A stretch of DNA of 64,000 bases from Brachyhypopomus gauderio (Eukaryota; Chordata; Actinopteri; Gymnotiformes; Hypopomidae): NCBI RefSeq assembly GCF_052324685.1, contig NC_135226.1, forward strand, positions 18,264,943 through 18,328,942. Reading direction: 5' to 3'. The stretch's first letter is position 1. Every line of letters begins with the position of its first letter. Shown here one piece after another: positions 51,501-64,000 of this stretch. The notes beneath the pieces are model-generated. The model was given only the letters and a program-made list of their open reading frames with translations, did not search any database and had not been told where the DNA came from. Made by a program: the position numbers and the translations under genes.

Positions 51501-52550
51501 CAGCTCTGCAGGGGGCCCTCAGGAGTGGGTACGGACATCCGGGGTGAGGCTTCACATTCATGTAGTCCTGTTCCCTCTCCGTCTTTCAGGACATCTCCTA
51601 AAGAGTTACTGCAGCGGGAAGGACACAGTCCTCCGGCCTACATGGTGAGAGGATCAGGAGAACCTTCAAGGCACTCTCTTACACGGCTCCCAGCGGCAGG
51701 ACCGCAGTAACAGTCAGTGCCATGAAGACACAGTGGGTTTTTTTTTGGAAAAACAAAGCCTTCAAAATCACATTTAAATACATAACCGTCCCCCTCCCCC
51801 AAAATAAACAAATTTAATGGAAGGCTCATCATTTTGTTAAAGAAGTTTGTGTGTACTGGAATAAAAAATTCACAGGAATGCAGTTTCAATCTCATAACAG
51901 TGCTGGAAATGTATCCACCGTCACCAAACGTAAAAAAAAAACAAGAAAAAAACATTTATATATATATAAACATATATATATATATATATATATATATAAA
52001 TTACACAGAAAAATAAAACTAGAAAATATTAATAAAAACAGCACACTTCCAGTGTTTACCTAGTCTAGTGTTACAGAAGCCTAGTGTTTTTTTTTGATAA
52101 AGTAAAAACAGCTTTGTCAGTAGTTATTTTACTCTTTAAACCAATATAAAGTAAGCAAGTGGTTGAGGTGCAAAAGATGAAGTGTGAGTGTGGAAGAGTG
52201 TGCTTAACAGCAGGAGGGCAGTGGAATCTTTACAGAGTAAAGGAACTCGGGGGGGGAGCAATAAAGGGCAATACAATAACTGATAAATGTGTTTTGCCAT
52301 TTTCTTCAGTGATTTTTTAAAGGGTTTCCTTCTCTCTTTTCGATCTTCTCTATAGCCGTCAACTCAAACACAGTATCTACAGTACCTACAACTGGTCCAA
52401 TTTTTTTCTTCCAGATGCTTCACCAGAAAGACGAGCTGTACGCACACGACGACCACTCTGCAGGTCTCCGACCTTAAAACGGTCGTCGCTTTGAGCTTGG
52501 CCGAGAGTCCATTAGGTCCAGCTCCCGCTGGAAGGGAGACCCCACCGTTC
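48561..52550 (-). other. Likely long pak4 3' UTR plus intergenic DNA
   Basis: No coding exon is recognised over 4 kb. AT-rich DNA continues directly after the pak4 stop. A minus-strand AATAAA (plus TTTATT, 50277-50282) would give a 3' UTR of about 2.3 kb. The extent is inferred only. Confidence 0.45.
51956..52000. repeat. (TA)n microsatellite in the probable pak4 3' UTR
   Basis: Two TA tracts separated by AACA. Confidence 0.9.
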
Positions 52551-57106
<4,556 letters not shown>

Positions 57107-60100
57107 GGCTCCAGAAGAGCATCAGCACTGGGGGGGAAAGAGGAGGAGAGTGAGTTGGAGGAGAGGGGGGCGTGGTCTGGTGGGGAGGGGGCGTGGTCTG
57201 GCAGAGAGGGGGGCGTAAGCAATCATGTGCTCTGTCTACATGCTTTAAGGGTAGAGAAGGGAGCTGCTGCCATGAAAAACATTCTTTAAGGAATGGCAGG
57301 ATTCTTGGATGCAATTTTCTTCAACCACGTCACTGTGAACCGTGATAACGGCAGACAAATCTACTGGTTAGAACGTCTCGCTACAATAAAACCTTTAATG
57401 ATTTTTTAGGACAGCTATTTAGCTTTGACAACACAAAATCAAGATCAAAGTTAAAGGCATTTGAACGTGTGCTGTAGCGTGACCTTCTCTCCGCCAGGCC
57501 AGATCTAGCGAGCTAAACGCACCCGTTTTCACTGCAGGGTTCACAGACGCTCCCTGAAGACAAACACTGGTCCCTAATAGGAGCCGGAGGACTCCCACCC
57601 TCCCTGACAGGTCAGGCCTGGAAAAACCCACTCAAACTGCCAGACTGCAGTGCGACTGAACCGAGAGGCATTTTTCAGAATGCCGGCAGCTTTTGAAGTG
57701 CGATCGGATAATTCGCAACGACGCCAACGAGGACACAAGGTCTAGGTCAGGGGTCGCAGGGCCAGCGTGAAGCCATCACTCTTCTCAGGTGTTCGGGGAA
57801 GGGTGTGATCAAATATGAAGCACATATTTGGGAGGGACATCTGGCAAGAAAGGCTAAACCGCTTCAACAAATTCAGACAAGCCGAAGACTTTAGTTTCTT
57901 TTTCTGTTCCGTTTCCTCTAGCTAGTCTTTAAATGCCAAAAACAGTACAAATATATTTTTAGACTGACAGTAATGTGCGGTCATATGAATTAGTATTTCA
58001 TGAGAAGCAATGACGCAAAACCCCATTAAAAGTTGTTGATGACACATATGCTGGTCATTCCTTAAGCCACTAAACACTTTAGCTAAAAAGAACTACTGTG
58101 GGACACCCAAACAAAACATTCAGTTGAGAGGCACACAATTTCACAATCTTGTACCTTGATTTTCAGAAAAAAACTGAATTTAAAAATATAAAGTATCTAT
58201 TGTACAAAAAAAAAAATCCAATCCAAATTAGAATTTGTTATGCTATTTTACAAGTAGCACATTGAAGATCCATCAGCCTAGAGATGCCATATGAAGAGGA
58301 TGACGTCACACAGTCTGCAGGACCAGGGACGTAAATCCCCAACATTGGTCACATGATTCTTAGTGCAAGATGAATTCATTCATATTTCCTTAAGAGGGCG
58401 TTGTACCAGATTAAATAAACACTAAATGTTGAAGAGATGTTTGAATATATTGACAAATCAGACTCAATTAATCACAGCAGTGATTAGAAGAACAAACACT
58501 AAATGTCAAAAACGACAAAATGATGGGTCAAAACGAGGCCAAATAAAGCCGGTCAAAGGATCTTCCCCTTTTCTAAAAACTTACTCTACGATTCACCCCA
58601 ATACTGCTACAGGTTCTGTAACATCCTCTACACTGTACGTGTGTGTGTGTGTGTGTGAGAGAGAGTGTGTGTTTGTGTGAACACACACACCCAGCCACCC
58701 ACACAGCTGACAGGACAACTTCATCAGACATGATGAACAGGAGCAGGTGTTCCCACTGAAAGCTCTTTGTGTCCCAAAAACAAACAAACAGAGTGGACGG
58801 AAGAGACGGCATCAGTTAAAACACCTCCGCAAAAAAAAGTGCCCTACTTATCCATTAAAACCTTTTACGTGCACCACAGATAAACACAGCCATGAAATAA
58901 AGGCATGCACGTGCCACATATTTGCAAGAAATGTGCACCTTGTATCACATTCTGCTTCCTGGAAGAAACCAGGATGTTACGGGGGTGTACGACATCCAAA
59001 CTAGCTGAGCATGGCATACAGCTGACATACCATTATGCACTGGTGAACAGTGATAAAGACGCCTCTGTGGTCAGCACCTCAGAGATGGGCCATAGCCACA
59101 TACTGTTCCTGTAGAAAACATCCACTGGTCACCTCGCTAATGAGAAATGAGACTATTATTGTTCCTGGGCTTCCAAGACTCTCCTGATAACCTGAAGCTA
59201 CCGTGTACGTTCAAATGGTCTCTTCACAGACTGGCCATTTTTCATTTACTTTATTAGTGGTCTGACATTATTCTTCGTTCTACGTCCTATGAAGATAGTT
59301 AATCAGCAGTTATCTCCAACACTTTGAAAAATTGACATTAATGAGGAGAAACCCATAGAACCATGCAGGGTAACGCCTACATAACCCAGCCAAACCACCA
59401 GCATCTCCTCTCTTGCTATGCAGCGGGGAACAAAGTCAACATGCCATACGAGAGCTGGGCAGCAGCTGTAAGGACTTTAACTCGACCACATCCCAGACTC
59501 AGCAAACGCTGTGTACACATTGCTTCTCGCCGTCTGAAGTGCAAGCCAATAACACAATGCCTGCTGAAGGCAGTGAATTCACAAAACCCATAATAGGGTT
59601 AAACAGCTGGGAAAGGTACCTGACTGTGCATGGTGTTGCCAAGATCAATAAATTCTGCAACAGCCCCTTCAAAGTGGGGGAGGCAAAGCATTACAGCACA
59701 CTGGTCTACTGCCAATCCAGCACTACTCAAAGCATAAATTACCTTCATACTTAGTTATGACCATCTCCTTACACCATGGAGCAAAGCTCTAGATTCTGCC
59801 AATACTGAGCAAATAAACTAAACCAAAAACCTGGAAAATGTCAACATTTTTTTACTGAAGGACTTAGTCAACTAGTAATCTTAGGAATTTACTTTTTTTC
59901 TGGCAGGACATTAGCTAAAGGTTTAGCAGGATTGGATACAATCCAAGCCCAACAACTAACTCCGAGACACACAGTATGATCACACAGATCATCGTCTTCC
60001 CAAGAACATAAAAAACTGACTTCAAGTCACTTATCTGAGAAATACAGACACCAAGAGAGACGCACTTGTACAAGTTTTAAAAGTGACAATCAAGTGTGAA

Positions 60101-60963
60101 CAGTTCAACCACGAATGTGTGTGTAAAGTACCCAGGACCCCGCCGACACCACCGGCGTGTACAACACTCATAACTCGGCGTGAGATGCGGTCAACCGAAA
60201 CAAATAGCGAGCATATTTGCGCTTTTAACGCATCTAGATGGCCGTTTGGCCAGTGGGAGTCGTTTACACTCGACTTTAGAAATCAACGGTGTTAACACAC
60301 ACAACGACTCCAACGTTTTAGTAACTTTCGAGCTGTAGCAAAAACGTCGCGAAATGTAAAAACTAACACGAAACTTTAGCTGGCAGGCTAGCAAGTTATG
60401 CTAGCTGACGCTAAGCTAACAGGCTAATCTTAATCCAAACATCCCGATGAAACTAGCCGGCTACTTTCTGAACTGCGTAGACAGCAAATTAATAGAAAAG
60501 TTAGACATTAATCCGCATTTATAATAAAAAACATTTAGCATTTGTTGGTTAAACGTAACTTTAACGTCACTCAAAAAGTTACTAATTAGCGAGACGGTGG
60601 CTAACCTAGCTAAGATGCTTAGCTAATTATGCTAACTAGTTAGCTAGCGCGCTAGCCGTACCCGTCTATACTCACTATGTTGAGCTAAATGTGGAGCTGG
60701 CTAGTTAGCCAACGTTATGTGGCTAGAACTGAATAACATGAGTCAAAATGCCAAAAGAAAACTACTTCGTTGGATTATCTGCTTGCTAGCTAGCTACATT
60801 TATGCTAACGTGCTCGCGACATTCGAAATGTAGCCGACTGTGCTACTACTATGCTAGGCTAGGCTAGGCTAGGCTAACTGGGGACGCGCCATGCGCGCGA
60901 GCGTTATCTGGCTAGTTAGCCGCGTTAGCTAATATTTATGTAGCCTAGAAACACAGAACTCAC
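57107..60963 (-). other. pak4: pak4 5' UTR tip and large first intron
   Basis: 57107-57127 is 5' UTR of the first coding exon (acceptor with a C-run at 57128 onward). The remainder is a 3.8-kb intron with no coding frame I recognise. It holds a TG/GA microsatellite near 58638-58672 and, at its 5' end, the GCTAGC-rich cluster. Confidence 0.6.
60340..60910. repeat. Dense GCTAGC / TTAGCTA motif cluster near the pak4 promoter
   Basis: Short related words (GCTAGC, GCTAAC, GTTAGC, TTAGCTA and a TAGGC run at 60853-60874) recur dozens of times without a fixed period. A smaller patch of the same words lies at 32180-32240 just after hif3a exon 1. Confidence 0.7.
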
Positions 60964-61200
60964 CGAAACTAGTTGTTTGGCTTAAAGTTTTTTTTCTTTC
61001 ATCGAACAAACGAGGCTTAATAAACCAGTTGAACATTAAACGACTTTCGAGTTACCCGTTATTAAATGTAGGTTTCTTTTACAGGTCCGACTTCATAAAT
61101 TCCTCTTAACGTCCTTTTCGACTTGGGCACGATTGGAAGATTAGCCCGACTGGCTAAATCCACCTCGCCATGTTGAAAACCCGACAACATCCGGGCACCT
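60964..61200 (-). promoter_or_regulatory. Predicted pak4 first exon and promoter
   Basis: A good donor on the minus strand, TTTCG|gtgagt (60964/60963), would join the acceptor at 57128-57129. The exon should begin near 61150-61200, where CpG content falls off. No TATA box. This is inferred from splice signals and base composition. Confidence 0.5.
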
Positions 61201-62301
61201 GCGAGCGCTCCACCACAGTTTGCATGTAACTTTCCAAAATACGCCGAGTCAAACTATTTGGGTTAAACCCAATGGAGCTCATATAACTGTTATTTGACAG
61301 AGAACACAAATAAAGTATAAGTATAAAGAAGATTACGTGCAAATAAATGTACATATTTTAATATTTACTTTCATATATAACCACATAGCTTATGTTTTAC
61401 GTTTGTTAATGCTTTTGATTTATTTCCACGTATATATGTTTTTAATATAATGTCCTAATATGTCCGAAAAAGTGAATTAGAAATTGAAATGTTAATTTTT
61501 TATTGGACAGACAGTACTTTCAAAACACACAGACAGACGTATATACGCATATATCAGTCAATCAGACAAATCTGATCATACACATTTTCAAACAAAATTT
61601 AGAAATAAATAATCACTTCCTTTGCTTTATTGCTTGTACAGTGGAAATACACTGTCAAGCCCTTAATTTAGGTGAGGAGGGTGTGTTAAATAAAATTTGT
61701 GTTATAAAACACCGTTTCTCTTTGTTCATGGTTTACTTACTGGTGGCTACTGTTATTATGTTACAAAACATTACCATTAATGTATGATAACCTGACTTTT
61801 TGACATCACATTTTTATTGTTTCTAACAGCACTTTAGACTTTGTTAAATGGTACAAACTATTCAAACTATGAATACCATTTCTTTCTGAAAAACTGTGGA
61901 AAAGGGAAACTAAATCAACAACTTCAATAACAAAAAATGCCAATATATTGGAAACATGCTCAATGCAATAACACTAACAACTACGTTTTGAATAGGAACT
62001 GTTCGTGAATTACATTAAATATATGCATCATTGTAGAATAATAAAAATATATTTAAGGAAGTTATGTATTAAATACATAATTAATATGGAAAATAATTCA
62101 ATTTAATCTAATTTGTTCCAATACATATACAAGTACCGGTACTTTACTTAGTTGTTGCACATCTTCTCAGAAATAGTTCTACTGTCTAAAGTAATGAACC
62201 TGGGTCCAGATAATGTTTTCAACCTAGAAGTATTTAAGGACAATACAAAGTACACAAATGTATAGGCAGAGAGGAACCCACAGGGAGATGTTCAGCAGAC
62301 G
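61201..62301. other. Intergenic DNA between pak4 and the AIFM-like gene
   Basis: AT-rich DNA with no gene recognised; it must contain the 3' UTR of the AIFM-type gene on its right side. Confidence 0.5.
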
Positions 62302-64000
62302 TTAGGTCTGAGGATGTTTCTTCTCCAGCCAGCTGAGGTCCTCCGATCTGTGAAACCAGACAACGCAGTGAACGTTGAGTGTCATTTCTGCAGAATACAT
62401 TTGAGGTTTCAATCAGGTCAAAAGTAGGAGGTTGAGCTACTTACTATTAAAAAACCTTATTTACATCTACATTAGCCAACTGAAATAATAATTATGTATG
62501 TAATAAGTACATGAAATACATTATTGGACATACAAGGAAGAACACACACAGAATATAGAACATTAGCACACAACATAACCACGACATGAGCAGGGGCAGA
62601 TGAAAGAGGCGATTATGTTTGAGCTATATTATATGCAAGTGAAAAAAAGATGTTTAAGGTTTGTTTTAAAAATGGAGAGCATTGCAGACAGTCGGAGCAG
62701 AGGGGGAAGAGAGTTAGAGAGGCGAGGAGCACATCTGAATGTTGCACAATGGCCCCAGCTGTGAACGCTGGTGGGGAGAACAGCAAGATACCAGGCGGAG
62801 GAAGACCCGAGAATGTGAGGGTGGGGTTGTGAGGGTGGGGTTGTGAGGGTGGGGGAGGTCAGATGGGTGTGGAACACATTTCTAAAAGCTTTACAGGCGA
62901 GTAGGAGTATCTTAAAACTGCATTAGATATTTGACAGGGAGCCAGTGGTGATGTTGGTGTTGGTGTGTTGTGGTGGTAGCAGCGGGTATGAGTGAGATGA
63001 CGGACAGCAAGATTGTGAACCATCTGGAGCCTGTGAACAGAGGAAGAGTTGATTCCACACAGAAGACAGCTGTAGTAGGAGAGACAATGGGGAGGACATT
63101 ACCGTTCTTACGTCATCACACTCCCTTCTTCCTCTAGGACAGCTCAGTTCATTTCTTTTATTTTATAATAATTACTTTAAGTAATTTTAAAGTTAGACAC
63201 CTTCATAGAACTCCTGACACACTACTTTCTCAATTAAAGTTTAAGGTTTATTATTACTATCATTATTACAAAATAATGCTTAGTATCAGATAGCAGATAG
63301 TATTACCATACACTGAGGAAAATGCAAAAGTCATCCTTATCAAGTAAATACACATTTTTTTTCCTCTAACTGTGCAAACCTCTGTGGTATGGACAAGACT
63401 GAAGTGTATTAACTGCATATGCAGAGTATTACACATGGCAGGTGAATTAGACGAGGGTGTTTCCAATAACCCTGCCTAATGTACAGTGGAAAAGGAGTTT
63501 AGGTCCTGGGACACCAAAGATATTTAATTTTGCCGAAATAGTAAACTCACTCAGCTTGTGACTTTGTAATTTTCTTCCCTCTTGCCATTATTTCTGCCAC
63601 TTTTGATACAGCAGGGTCAAAGTTCATGCTGGCTGCTGCTATAACCTCATCATTCCTAAATTATTAATAGAAAAAAAGATGAGAGAATGGTTATAGTAAC
63701 AAAATGTACTGTATCATTTTCACTGACACTTTAACAAGGTAATGAGTAGTGAGATATTTTGCAGTTACTTTATATAAAGTGCAAGAAACTTTCTGTTGTT
63801 AACGCTGCCTTTGAAAACAATGTCTGTGTAGCCTTCACCATAACCTGCATCAACAAAAAAAAAAAAACAAAGACAAATCAAATCCAAATAATAATTATTA
63901 ATAATAATCATGATGATGATGACGATGGTAATGTGTTTGAAAATGTGTTTCATTTTTAAAAGTAAAATCCATCTCATGTGCTCACCTGTATATCGGATAC
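62302..64000 (-). CDS. AIFM3/AIFM4-type apoptosis-inducing-factor-like oxidoreductase, C-terminal part
   Basis: Four exons on minus join in phase: 63986-64000 (cut by the window edge), 63769-63844, 63551-63655 and the terminal 62302-62347. They encode IRYTGYGEGYTDIVFKG, a short link, NDEVIAAASMNFDPAVSKV, AEIMARGKKITKSQ and the end SEDLSWLEKKHPQT. This matches the C-terminal end of AIFM3 (RYCGYGEGYDDV and DEV.AVASMNYDPIVSKVAE from memory). The family are FAD/NAD(P)-binding oxidoreductases; AIFM3 also has an N-terminal Rieske domain, which would lie to the right outside this window. SQAESEDLSW looks closer to the fish aifm4 type, but I cannot separate the two here. The last intron holds a LINE relic. 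Confidence 0.85.
62630..63080 (-). mobile_element. LINE (L2/CR1/Rex-Babar-like) relic, 3' end of ORF2
   Basis: Read on minus, broken frames give the recognisable end of a non-LTR reverse transcriptase. LQMVHNLAVRHLTHTR is followed by a TTGSLSNI region matching LHWLPV, then FKILLLACKAFRN, and finally CAPRLSNSLPPLLRLSAML and SIFKTNLKHLF. It is truncated at its 5' end and carries stops and frame changes, so it is dead. It lies in the last intron of the AIFM-type gene in the same orientation. A short GAGGGTGGGGTTGT repeat near 62814-62855 is local expansion inside it. Confidence 0.75.

Overview
This 64 kb window is vertebrate nuclear DNA, almost certainly from a ray-finned (teleost) fish. Genes are multi-exon with GT-AG introns. 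The proteins are clear vertebrate orthologues, and the spacers hold dense TG/TA/CT microsatellites, a hAT-type MITE and non-LTR debris typical of compact fish genomes. I rebuilt eight genes (seven complete, one running off the right edge) by joining open frames at splice sites with matching phase. Four small non-coding first exons or promoters were inferred from donor sites.

Layout, left to right. (1) 1-4670 is non-coding and holds a 43-bp minisatellite. (2) 5272-8253 (+) is tp53i13, a one-pass membrane protein, with a uORF whose stop overlaps its start codon. (3) 11372-14575 and 15904-19302 (+) are two tandem matrix metalloproteinases of MMP20 type, with identical intron phases and a shared AP-1 12-mer upstream. 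(4) 22165-28725 (-) is npat, the histone-gene transcription coactivator, with a fish-style 14-residue proline/serine repeat. (5) 31322-31743 is a hAT MITE with a perfect 8-bp target duplication. (6) 31987-41930 (+) is hif3a (hif1al), a bHLH-PAS oxygen-responsive factor with both hydroxyproline degrons. (7) 45297-47074 (-) is a SUSD6-like single-sushi membrane protein with two PY motifs. (8) 52551-57106 (-) is pak4, a Cdc42-effector kinase, with first exon and promoter near 61 kb. (9) 62302-64000 (-) is the C-terminal end of an AIFM3/AIFM4-type flavoprotein, with a LINE relic in its last intron.

The genes do not form one pathway. The grouping is a conserved-synteny block mixing genes that lie on human 11q22 (MMP cluster, NPAT), 19q13 (HIF3A, PAK4) and 17q11 (TP53I13). 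ATM, the usual head-to-head partner of NPAT in mammals, is absent from the npat 5' side. The most unusual points are three GC-AG introns (two in npat, one in pak4), a tandem triplication of a pak4 splice donor, the tp53i13 uORF/start overlap, altered propeptides in the two MMPs, and a HIF-2-type cysteine in the Hif3a DNA-binding region. I found no wholly new gene system.
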